Positions 1 through 5,437 of a stretch of 7,836 nt of DNA are shown piece after piece (position 1 is the stretch's first letter; each line of letters starts with the position of its first letter). The stretch is from positions 1-7,836 of the forward strand of contig JAISXE010000295.1 in assembly GCA_031270615.1 (NCBI GenBank), written 5' to 3'. The notes beneath the pieces were generated by a model, which saw only the letters and a list, made by a program, of their open reading frames with translations, was not told where the DNA came from and did no database searches. The stretch comes from Spirochaetia bacterium (GTDB lineage Bacteria > Spirochaetota > Spirochaetia > DTKZ01). Both the position numbers and the translations under genes were made by a program.

Positions 1-17
1 TGTGCCAGAACGGTCGC

Positions 18-701
18 TCAATCCCTCGCGCGGCCCAGGGGGTTTTTGGCGGGATTGTTTTTCCCGCCCCCCGTCCCGGGGCACAGTTTCCGCAGGCAGC
101 AGCTTTCGCAGGCGGGGCGCCGGGCGGAGCAGACCGCCCTTCCGTGGCGGTTTATCCGCATGGAAAAAGAGGACCACATGCCCTGCGGCAGCAGGGCGGC
201 TATCCGTTTTTCGGTCCGCGCGGGGTCGCGGTCTTCCGTAAGGCCCAGTCGCCCGGCCACGCGGCTGAAGTGCGTGTCCACAATAATGGCGGGCTTTCCG
301 TAAATCTGGCACAGAATAACGCCCGCGGTTTTCCTGCCCACGCCGGGCAGCCCCACAAGCTCCTCCATTGCGGCGGGGACCTCCCCCCCGTATTCGTCCA
401 GGAGTTTCCGCGCGGCCTGCCTCAGGTGCCGCGCCTTGACCCGGTAAAAACCCAGGCTGTGGATAAGGGCCTCCACCTCCTCCTGCGGTGCGGCCGCGAG
501 CGCCGCCGCATCGGGGAAACGCCGGAACAGCTCCGGGCCCAGGGCGTTGACCGCCCTGTCGGAAGTCTGGGCCGAAAGGATAACGGCCACCAAAAGCTCA
601 AAAGGCGAACGGTAATCCAGGAAAGGCTTTATTTCGGGATAGGCCTTCAGCAGAACCGCGTGGATTTTCCTTGCCCGCGCGGCCCCGTCTTTTTCGTCCA
701 T
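18..701 (-). CDS. nth: Endonuclease III, DNA glycosylase/AP lyase with 4Fe-4S cluster
   Basis: Base-excision repair enzyme that removes oxidised pyrimidines and cleaves the abasic site by beta-elimination. The 227-residue product has the full family layout. An N-terminal helical segment contains SPFELLVAVILSAQTSD (32-48). A helix-hairpin-helix LVGLPGVGRKTAGVIL (115-130) carries the catalytic lysine K124. VDTH follows at 141-144 with the catalytic aspartate D142. The C-terminal iron-sulphur loop has C191, C198, C201 and C207 in the C-X6-C-X2-C-X5-C pattern. About 20 residues follow the last cysteine, a slightly long tail. The ATG at 701 matches the usual family N-terminus but has no clear Shine-Dalgarno sequence. 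A GTG six codons upstream (AGG six bases before it) is an alternative. The frame stays open to 1040, but that stretch is low-complexity, palindrome-derived and unlike the family. It is transcribed away from the XRE operon and has no obvious functional link to it. Confidence 0.94.
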   Translation of the reverse strand: MDEKDGAARARKIHAVLLKAYPEIKPFLDYRSPFELLVAVILSAQTSDRAVNALGPELFRRFPDAAALAAAPQEEVEALIHSLGFYRVKARHLRQAARKLLDEYGGEVPAAMEELVGLPGVGRKTAGVILCQIYGKPAIIVDTHFSRVAGRLGLTEDRDPARTEKRIAALLPQGMWSSFSMRINRHGRAVCSARRPACESCCLRKLCPGTGGGKNNPAKNPLGRARD

Positions 702-789
702 ACGGCAGCAGGGTGCCACACAAAGCCTGGCAGCATCAAGGGACTCCCTGCGGGCCGCGCGGATGAGACGGACAGGCACGCGCCCAAAT

Positions 790-813
790 AACCGCACGCG
801 GTGGCGTGCGGTT
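790..813 (+). repeat. GC-rich hairpin followed by a short T run (terminator-like)
   Basis: Perfect 10-bp stem AACCGCACGC / GCGTGCGGTT with a GGTG loop. On the plus strand the T run TTTTA overlaps the stem end, so the shape is that of an intrinsic terminator. No plus-strand gene lies upstream of it in the window. It may terminate antisense or stray transcription, or belong to the palindrome cluster downstream. On the minus strand it would lie in the nth leader, where only a short TATTTG follows. Confidence 0.55.
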
Positions 814-894
814 TTACCCGGCAGCAGGGCGATTGCGGCGGAAAGCCAGCGCGCGGCCTGCCCGCCCACGCGCAAGGGATAGAAGCGGAAATCC

Positions 895-919
895 TTTTTT
901 GCGGCTTTGCCGCAAAAAA
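895..919. repeat. Perfect inverted repeat, T6-GCGGC / GCCGC-A6
   Basis: Arms of 11 bp (895-905 and 909-919) with a TTT loop. The T tract lies on the 5' side and the A tract on the 3' side on both strands. This is opposite to an intrinsic terminator, which needs T residues after the stem. It is the first of three palindromes with this polarity. Confidence 0.8.
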
Positions 920-945
920 GATTGCAGCGGATAGCCCGGCTGGTC

Positions 946-980
946 GTATTTTTGTATCCGCTACGCAGATACAAAAATAC
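946..980. repeat. Perfect 13-bp inverted repeat, AT-rich
   Basis: Arms GTATTTTTGTATC (946-958) and GATACAAAAATAC (968-980) match perfectly around a 9-base loop. It again has T5 on the left arm and A5 on the right arm, like its neighbours at 895 and 1002. Confidence 0.85.
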
Positions 981-1001
981 TGCTCGCCCATGCAACCCGG
1001 G

Positions 1002-1025
1002 TTTTTGGCGCTCCCGCGCCAAAAA
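1002..1025. repeat. Perfect 10-bp inverted repeat, T5-GGCGC / GCGCC-A5
   Basis: Arms 1002-1011 and 1016-1025 surround a TCCC loop. A G.T pair (1001/1026) could extend it. It is the third T-left, A-right palindrome in 131 bases and ends 40 bases before the promoter of the XRE regulator. Confidence 0.82.
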
Positions 1026-1064
1026 TGCGCCCAATGCCACAGTTCACTCTTTATTATTTTTTCC

Positions 1065-1093
1065 TTGACAAAGGTTTTTTTATACTTTATAAA
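1065..1093 (+). promoter_or_regulatory. Sigma-70-type promoter of the regulator-dehydratase operon
   Basis: TTGACA (1065-1070, perfect -35) is followed after exactly 17 bases by TATAAA (1088-1093, 5 of 6 to the -10 consensus). Transcription should start near 1099-1101. The leader would be only about 12-14 bases, with the Shine-Dalgarno sequence at its very 5' end. The -10 overlaps the first two bases of the 1092-1114 palindrome, so a protein bound there would block RNA polymerase. Confidence 0.78.
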
Positions 1094-1114
1094 TACTGAA
1101 GGAGTTTCAGTATT
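1092..1114 (+). promoter_or_regulatory. Perfect 9+9 bp palindrome over -10, RBS and start codon; candidate operator
   Basis: AATACTGAA (1092-1100), a GGAGT centre, then TTCAGTATT (1106-1114). The dyad covers the end of the -10 box, the predicted transcription start, the AAGGAG ribosome binding site and the first two bases of the TTG start. A two-fold site at the promoter of an XRE-type (dimeric HTH) gene is the expected place for autoregulation. If the whole element were transcribed, the ribosome binding site would lie in the hairpin loop. Operator function is inferred. Confidence 0.65.
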
Positions 1115-1700
1115 GTTAAAGACGGGGAATTCTTCTTTCGGGGAAAAAATCCGCAGGGTGCGGGAACAGAAGCGGCTTACGCTGAGGGAGCTTTCCAAAA
1201 AGGCTGGCGTGAGCGAGAGTCTTATTTCGCAGATTGAGACGGGCAGGGTGTCGCCGTCCATTGACACGCTTTTGTCCCTGGCCGATTACCTTGAGGTGGA
1301 TCTGGAATACCTTTTCAGCGACTACAAGCGCACGAAAAAGGCGGTTGTCCTGCGCAGGCGGGACCGCAGCCGGATGAGGCGGGCGGGGGTCAGCTACGAG
1401 CAGCTTTCGCTGCTTGCCGAGGAGGAAAACCGGCACGCGGTGGAGGCGGTTCTTCTGGAGATAGATCCTGGCAGGCAGCAGGGCAGCCGCGACTACGGGC
1501 ACGAGGGCAGGGAGCTGGGCATAATCCTCGCGGGCAGGGGGGAGCTGGGCTACGGGAAGGACACTTACAGCCTGGGGGCGGGGGACAGCATCAACTTTGC
1601 ATCGTCCATCCCCCATGTGCTGCGCAACACGGGAAAACGGCCGCTCAGGGCCATTTGGATAATCACGCCGCCAAAGATGCGTTACTTCGGCGGGCGCTAA
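1113..1700 (+). CDS. XRE-family HTH regulator with C-terminal cupin domain
   Basis: Predicted cytoplasmic DNA-binding regulator of 195 residues, a usual size for HTH-cupin proteins. Residues 9-66 form an XRE/HTH_3 domain, with LTLRELSKKAGVSESLISQ (22-40) spanning the helix-turn-helix and a typical ...PSIDTLLSLADYL continuation. Residues 115-185 form a cupin_2 barrel with motif-1 residues H130 and E134 and motif-2 PH..RN (H168, N172). The cupin probably binds a small ligand or metal. The TTG at 1113 is chosen because AAGGAG (1099-1104) lies 8 bases upstream and the protein then begins just before the HTH. An earlier in-frame ATG at 801 would add a palindrome-derived tail lying before the promoter. 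The leuC-like gene follows 12 bases later, so co-transcription is very likely. It most plausibly controls this operon, sensing a pathway metabolite; ligand unknown. Confidence 0.9.
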   Translation: MLKTGNSSFGEKIRRVREQKRLTLRELSKKAGVSESLISQIETGRVSPSIDTLLSLADYLEVDLEYLFSDYKRTKKAVVLRRRDRSRMRRAGVSYEQLSLLAEEENRHAVEAVLLEIDPGRQQGSRDYGHEGRELGIILAGRGELGYGKDTYSLGAGDSINFASSIPHVLRNTGKRPLRAIWIITPPKMRYFGGR

Positions 1701-1712
1701 GGAGGAAAAAAA

Positions 1713-2999
1713 ATGGGAAGGACCACGGCGCAGAAAATTTTCGAGGCCCATGTGGTGGACAGGCCTTCCGGGGATGTGCAGGTCATCAGGCTGGACAGGG
1801 TGTTCTGCCACGAGATTACGACCCCCATCGCGATAAACGATCTTGTCGCGCGGGGGCGGGACAGGGTTTTTGACGCCTCGAAGATCAAGGTCGTCATAGA
1901 CCATGTAAGCCCGGCCAAGGACTCGAACACTGCCCTCCAGGGCAAGATACTCCGCGACTGGGCGCGCAGGCACAAGATCGGCGACTTCTTCGACATAGGC
2001 GCGAACGGGGTCTGCCACGCGATTTTCCCGGAGAAGGGTTTTGTCCGCCCGGGCTTTGCCCTTATCATGGGCGACTCCCACACCTGCACCCACGGGGCTT
2101 TCGGCGCTTTTGCCGCGGGCGTGGGGACCACCGACCTTGAGGTGGGAATCCTGAAAGGCGTGTGCGCTTTCCGCACGCCGAAGACCCTGCGCGTCGATGT
2201 CAAGGGAAAACCCAGGGCTGGGGTTTTTGCCAAGGATGTGATTCTGGCGCTCATCGCGAAGATAGGCGTGGACGGGGCCACGGACAAGGTTATGGAATTC
2301 CACGGCCCGGCCATAGACGGTTTTTCCATGGAATCGCGGATGACCCTGTGCAACATGGCTGTCGAGGCCGGCGGCACCAGCGGCGTCTGCATGCCCGACG
2401 CGGTGACTGTCGATTACCTGTGGCCTTTCATATCGGGGGAGTTTCCTTCCAAAGAGGCGGCGCTCGCGCAGTACGGGCAGTGGGCCTCCGACCCCGACGC
2501 GCCCTACGACGCTGTTGTGGAGCTTGATGTGTCGGGCCTGGAACCTGTCATGACGGTGGGCTACAAGCCCGACCAGATAAAAACAGTGCGGGAAATGCGG
2601 GGAACCCCTGTCGACCAGGTGTACATAGGCTCCTGCACCAACGGGCGCTACGAGGACCTGAAAGAAGCGGCTGCGGTTGTGCGCGGCAGGCGCGTGAGCC
2701 CCTCCCTGCGCGCCGTTCTTGCCCCGGCCACGACCGAGGTGTTTCGCAAGGCCCTTGACGAGGGCCTTATCAAAACATTTCTGGACGCCGGTTTCTGCGT
2801 GACCAACCCGACCTGCGGCGCGTGCCTGGGCATGTCGAACGGGGTTTTGGCCGAGGGGGAGGTCTGCGCCTCCACATCGAACCGCAACTTCAACGGCAGG
2901 ATGGGAAAGGGCGGCATGGTCCATCTGGTAAGCCCCGTTACCGCGGCGGCAACGGCCATTGCCGGGCACATCGAGAACTCGCCCCTTTTTCGGGGCTGA
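1713..2999 (+). CDS. leuC: Aconitase-family hydro-lyase large subunit (LeuC/HacA type; probable 3-isopropylmalate dehydratase)
   Basis: Large catalytic subunit that, with the small subunit, isomerises a hydroxy-di/tricarboxylate by dehydration and rehydration at a 4Fe-4S cluster. In the LeuCD case this is 2-isopropylmalate to 3-isopropylmalate in leucine synthesis. The 428 residues fit the shorter LeuC/HacA group rather than the roughly 465-residue enterobacterial LeuC. Visible motifs are GDSHTCTHGAFGAFAAGVGT (120-139), YIGSCTNGR (304-312) with cluster ligand C308, NPTCGACLG (365-373) with C368 and C371, and SNRNFNGRMG (389-398). The start has GGAGG 7 bases upstream, directly after the regulator's stop. 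Homoaconitase and 2,3-dimethylmalate dehydratase belong to the same superfamily, so the exact substrate is open. No leuA or leuB is present to settle it. Confidence 0.88.
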   Translation: MGRTTAQKIFEAHVVDRPSGDVQVIRLDRVFCHEITTPIAINDLVARGRDRVFDASKIKVVIDHVSPAKDSNTALQGKILRDWARRHKIGDFFDIGANGVCHAIFPEKGFVRPGFALIMGDSHTCTHGAFGAFAAGVGTTDLEVGILKGVCAFRTPKTLRVDVKGKPRAGVFAKDVILALIAKIGVDGATDKVMEFHGPAIDGFSMESRMTLCNMAVEAGGTSGVCMPDAVTVDYLWPFISGEFPSKEAALAQYGQWASDPDAPYDAVVELDVSGLEPVMTVGYKPDQIKTVREMRGTPVDQVYIGSCTNGRYEDLKEAAAVVRGRRVSPSLRAVLAPATTEVFRKALDEGLIKTFLDAGFCVTNPTCGACLGMSNGVLAEGEVCASTSNRNFNGRMGKGGMVHLVSPVTAAATAIAGHIENSPLFRG

Positions 3000-3002
3000 A
3001 GC

Positions 3003-3015
3003 AAGGAGAAAAACC
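3003..3015 (+). repeat. 13-base direct repeat after the large-subunit gene (mate at 3682-3694)
   Basis: AAGGAGAAAAACC lies 3 bases after the leuC-like stop, and again 12 bases after the leuD-like stop (3682-3694). Both copies are preceded by GC. Part of it resembles a Shine-Dalgarno sequence, yet neither copy is followed by a start codon at a usable distance. A shorter form, CAAGGAGAA, recurs at 3132-3140 as the true ribosome binding site of the small-subunit gene. Confidence 0.6.
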
Positions 3016-3076
3016 ACTGGCCGCGCGGAGGGTACTGGCAAAGCGAAAAAAATCTAGTCTTTCCGCGCGGCCAGTG
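3015..3076 (+). repeat. 15-bp perfect inverted repeat between the two subunit genes
   Basis: CACTGGCCGCGCGGA (3015-3029) pairs perfectly with TCCGCGCGGCCAGTG (3062-3076) around an A-rich 32-base loop. The stem is very GC-rich and should be stable in the mRNA. It is followed by TTGCCCGCGG, not a T run, so it is not a standard intrinsic terminator. It could protect or process the polycistronic mRNA, adjust subunit ratio, or be an inserted palindromic element. Confidence 0.8.
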
Positions 3077-3092
3077 TTGCCCGCGGTTAATT

Positions 3093-3110
3093 CTGTGGCT
3101 TTGCCCACAG
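3093..3110 (+). repeat. Small hairpin upstream of the small-subunit gene
   Basis: CTGTGG and CCACAG pair around a 6-base loop (CTTTGC), 22 bases before the ribosome binding site of the leuD-like gene. Only 6 bp, no T run. It may be part of the same intercistronic RNA structure as the larger stem at 3015-3076. Confidence 0.4.
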
Positions 3111-3144
3111 TGTCTAACAGAAATACTCAATCAAGGAGAATGGC

Positions 3145-3669
3145 GTGAAAAATTTTATGGGGAACATACTGTTTTTGGACAGATCGGATATCAACACGGA
3201 CGAGATCATTCCCGCGAAATATCTGACGGAAAACTTCAAGGAGGCGCTGAGGCCCCACCTTCTGGAAGACTTAAAGATTGCCGGTTTTGATTCCGGGCGG
3301 GACGTAAAGGACAAAGCGGCCGTAGTTTCCCGCGCGAACTTCGGCTGCGGTTCCTCCCGCGAACACGCGCCCTGGGCCCTGGAAGTGAACGGCATCACCA
3401 TCGTCATCGCGGAGAGCTTCGCGCGCATCTTCCGCCAGAACATGTTCAACTGCGGAATGCTCGCGGTCGGGCTTCCCGCCGCCGATATCGAGGACATTTT
3501 CAAAACCTTCTCCCCGGCGCCCGCGCGGCTGTCCGTCGATTTCGCGGCGGACCGCCTCACGGTCCAGGGCGCGGGCAGGGAAAAGTCATACGCCTACAAC
3601 ATCGCGGCCTTTGACAAAAGCCTTGTGGAGGCCGGCGGCTGGGTGGAGTACGCGGACAAAAACTATTAG
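3145..3669 (+). CDS. leuD: Aconitase-family hydro-lyase small subunit (LeuD/HacB type)
   Basis: Small swivelling subunit that supplies substrate-recognition residues to the large subunit's active site. The 174-residue length fits the compact LeuD/HacB group. Motifs: DINTDEIIPAKYL (15-27), NFGCGSSREHAPWAL (65-79, the conserved substrate-binding loop), and SFARIFRQNMFNCG (91-104). The start is GTG, with AAGGAG (3133-3138) 6 bases upstream. An in-frame ATG four codons later is too far from that site. The short loop after PAKYL reads TENF. This loop region helps set substrate choice in the family, and I cannot match it with certainty to a characterised specificity. The gene follows its partner after 145 bases, a long gap for subunits needed in equal amounts. 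Confidence 0.9.
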   Translation: MKNFMGNILFLDRSDINTDEIIPAKYLTENFKEALRPHLLEDLKIAGFDSGRDVKDKAAVVSRANFGCGSSREHAPWALEVNGITIVIAESFARIFRQNMFNCGMLAVGLPAADIEDIFKTFSPAPARLSVDFAADRLTVQGAGREKSYAYNIAAFDKSLVEAGGWVEYADKNY

Positions 3670-3824
3670 GCGCTGTTGGCAAAGGAGAAAAACCGCGGGC
3701 AAACACCGGCGGAAGTCAGGGATTTCTATCAAAAGCCCGTGTTTTTCCGTCTTGTCGGCCTGTCGCCTTTATATACGGCAGAACCGTTTTTGGGCCTCTC
3801 GCCCTGTTGCCGGGTGGGCAAAGA

Positions 3825-3851
3825 CACGCCCTGATGGGCGTGCGTTTATTT
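3825..3851 (+). terminator. Probable intrinsic terminator of the regulator-dehydratase operon
   Basis: CACGCCC (3825-3831) and GGGCGTG (3836-3842) form a perfect 7-bp stem with a TGAT loop, followed by CGTTTATTT. The T tract is interrupted, so strength is uncertain. It lies 155 bases after the leuD-like stop, between convergent genes, where a terminator is expected. On the minus strand the stem is followed by TCTTT, so it could also serve the opposing operon. Confidence 0.5.
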
Positions 3852-3876
3852 CGGCGTGCGCGGCCAGTGGTTCCGT

Positions 3877-3899
3877 GGTTCCCGTCTTTGCGGGCAACC
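3877..3899 (-). terminator. Hairpin after the pseudo-GHKL gene; weak terminator candidate
   Basis: GGTTCCCG (3877-3884) pairs with CGGG-C-AACC (3891-3899) with one bulged C and a 6-base loop. It starts 26 bases past the minus-strand stop codon at 3926. No T run follows in that direction, so it may slow or stabilise the transcript end rather than terminate it. The rest of 3670-3925 shows no gene. Confidence 0.3.
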
Positions 3900-3925
3900 C
3901 GGGAAACCGCAGCCGAATCAAGCCG

Positions 3926-5140
3926 CTATACCCCGAACCACAGGGTGGTTACGACCGACTTCTCGGAGTGGGAGTTTTTGACCGAGGCATCCAGGAAAAT
4001 ATTGTTTTTGCCGCACTGCTCCCGCAAAATAGTGAGGTAATAAAAACTCATGCCGTTATCCTCATACACGCCGCGCCCGCTCTTCGAAGCCCTGAAAAGC
4101 TCCTCAAGGTGCCGGCCGTCCTTGAAGGTATAGCTGCGCTCGGTAAAATCTTCCATAAGTTTCCGCTCGGCCTCCAGGTCTGCGCCATCGTTGTACACCG
4201 ACAGGCGGAACCTGAGCCGGCGGCTGCCCTGCGGGATTTCCGGGGGAAGGGCCAGTACCACGGTGGCGCCCCGGAAGCGCTTCTCCTCCATGATCGATTT
4301 TCGCCGCTGCGGACTTTCCAGTATGCTTTTCACGTCGTCCGCGGTTCCCAGCATCCTGACGAGGGAAGACCTTTCCGCCGCGGCGACAAGCTCTATCGTC
4401 AGAAAGGAGGCAAGGTTGAGGATATCAAAGCGGTGTATGGATTCGATTATCACCCTGCTGATATTCTGGACCAGCGCGGCCCTGTCCTCGCCCCTGCTTC
4501 CGGCCAGGACAAAGAAGATAAGGGAACGCAGGTCCCCGATTAATTCGCGCACGAAATTGTGGATGTCCCTTGGGTCTTCCCGCGCCTCTATCGCCGCGCG
4601 GGGAATCCTCTGGATGATTTTATGCAGCAGCTCCTTTTTGAGTTCCTCAATCCTGCCGGGCATCCTGGACTCAAGCAGTTCCCTGAAGGACTTGTTTGAA
4701 ATCTTCATATCGGGACTTATGGACTTTTTGGGGTTTGCCCTGTTCCACGCCCGCAGCATGGGCGAACCGTAGATATGTTCCAGAATGGAGGAGTTTATGC
4801 GGTGGCGGAACATCGAAAAAAACACCAGCTTGACCGCGTCCTCCACATAAAGGCGGCAGGCGCTTATGTCCCTTACCTGTATCTCTATTTTTTTCAAATA
4901 GTTTTTCATCAGCAGGTTTTTGAGCCACGCGAAACCTGTTTTCTCAAAGCGGAAACCATAGTGCCGCTCCCCGTCGGCGGTCTCGAAACGGTGCAGCCTG
5001 CGCTCCTGGCTGATAAAAAAGGATGTCCCGCTTTCGTTCAGGATGATGCGCGAGGGAAGGCAGAGAAACAAGCTCCTCTGCCTTGTGTTCTCCGTTTTCC
5101 CCCCGCCAAGCGCGGCAGGGTTGTCCAGAATCCCGGTCAT
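3926..5140 (-). CDS. Unnamed 404-residue protein with a degenerate GHKL (HATPase-like) C-terminus
   Basis: I do not recognise a named family. The ATG at 5140 is chosen because AGGAGG (5146-5151) lies 5 bases upstream; an ATG 12 codons earlier has no such site. No signal peptide or clear membrane span is seen. Residues 1-180 are mixed strand and helix and rich in charge; 184-265 look helical and include IHNFVREL (H194). The last 160 residues follow GHKL order. An N-box-like FLTIELVAAAERSS (246-259) has Ala where the metal-binding Asn is expected. A G1-like LSVYNDGADLE (313-323) has N317 for the usual Asp and D321 for the second Gly. A G2-like DNGMSFYYLT (361-370) comes before a final strand pair. 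It therefore probably does not hydrolyse ATP and may act as a pseudokinase adaptor or target. Position downstream of STAS and kinase genes supports a signalling role (inference). Confidence 0.82.
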   Translation of the reverse strand: MTGILDNPAALGGGKTENTRQRSLFLCLPSRIILNESGTSFFISQERRLHRFETADGERHYGFRFEKTGFAWLKNLLMKNYLKKIEIQVRDISACRLYVEDAVKLVFFSMFRHRINSSILEHIYGSPMLRAWNRANPKKSISPDMKISNKSFRELLESRMPGRIEELKKELLHKIIQRIPRAAIEAREDPRDIHNFVRELIGDLRSLIFFVLAGSRGEDRAALVQNISRVIIESIHRFDILNLASFLTIELVAAAERSSLVRMLGTADDVKSILESPQRRKSIMEEKRFRGATVVLALPPEIPQGSRRLRFRLSVYNDGADLEAERKLMEDFTERSYTFKDGRHLEELFRASKSGRGVYEDNGMSFYYLTILREQCGKNNIFLDASVKNSHSEKSVVTTLWFGV

Positions 5141-5437
5141 AACCACCTCCTGCGGAAAACCCTGGAAAAAATACATGCCAGATCAGCCGGAAAGGAAAAC
5201 CGCTGGCCTGGCTGGCTGTACTGGCGGCACGGACAAAGAGACGGCTTTGCAGCCATTCAGCCGCTGCCCCCGGTCATTGCGGGGCGCGGAAAACGTTTTT
5301 GCCGCATGCGCATGTCGAAGGGCCGGCAGAAAAATTCTTTTCCCTTCTTCGCTCTTGTGCCTGTATCGTCCGCGCCCTCCGCGGTTTTTCTTCTTTGCTG
5401 CGGACCCCGTGTCCCCAGGGCGGAATCCCTTAATCCT
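5141..5437 (-). other. 297-base gap between kinase gene and pseudo-GHKL gene
   Basis: No credible gene is seen. The gap holds several short GC-rich dyads, including GGAC/GTCC near 5400-5412, GCAGC/GCTGC near 5250-5268 and the 10-bp palindrome CATGCGCATG near 5304. None is followed by a clear T run in the direction of transcription. I find no convincing -35/-10 pair for the downstream gene, though a weak TATTTT lies about 30 bases before its start. Whether the 404-residue gene is in the same transcript as the STAS and kinase genes is therefore open. Confidence 0.5.

Larger units (their letters stand above)
702..1112. other. Divergent intergenic region rich in inverted repeats
   Basis: This 411-base gap between nth (minus) and the XRE regulator (plus) holds no ORF with a recognisable product. 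Frames running through it are open only because the DNA is GC-rich and palindromic. It contains four perfect or near-perfect hairpins (790-813, 895-919, 946-980, 1002-1025), then an AT-rich stretch (about 1040-1095) with the regulator's promoter. I see no convincing promoter for nth. The hairpin block could be a dispersed palindromic repeat or a structured RNA; the sequence alone does not decide. Confidence 0.7.

Noticed and set aside
702..1040. N-terminal extension of endonuclease III by 113 residues
   Set aside because: The extra residues are encoded by palindromic repeats, have no similarity in style to the family, and the usual N-terminus starts at 701.
1116..3041. Long open frame of 641 codons on the minus strand opposite the regulator and large-subunit genes
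   Set aside because: It is antisense to two genes with clear family motifs. Its product is low-complexity, rich in Arg, Gly, His and Pro, with no domain. Long antisense frames are expected in GC-rich DNA.
3015..3090. Intrinsic terminator between the two subunit genes
   Set aside because: The 15-bp stem is not followed by a T run, and the downstream gene has no clear promoter of its own.
3140..3148. Minimal ORF ATG GCG TGA overlapping the small-subunit GTG start
   Set aside because: The ATG is one base from AAGGAG, too close for normal initiation. The GTG at 3145 has proper spacing and continues into the full family sequence.
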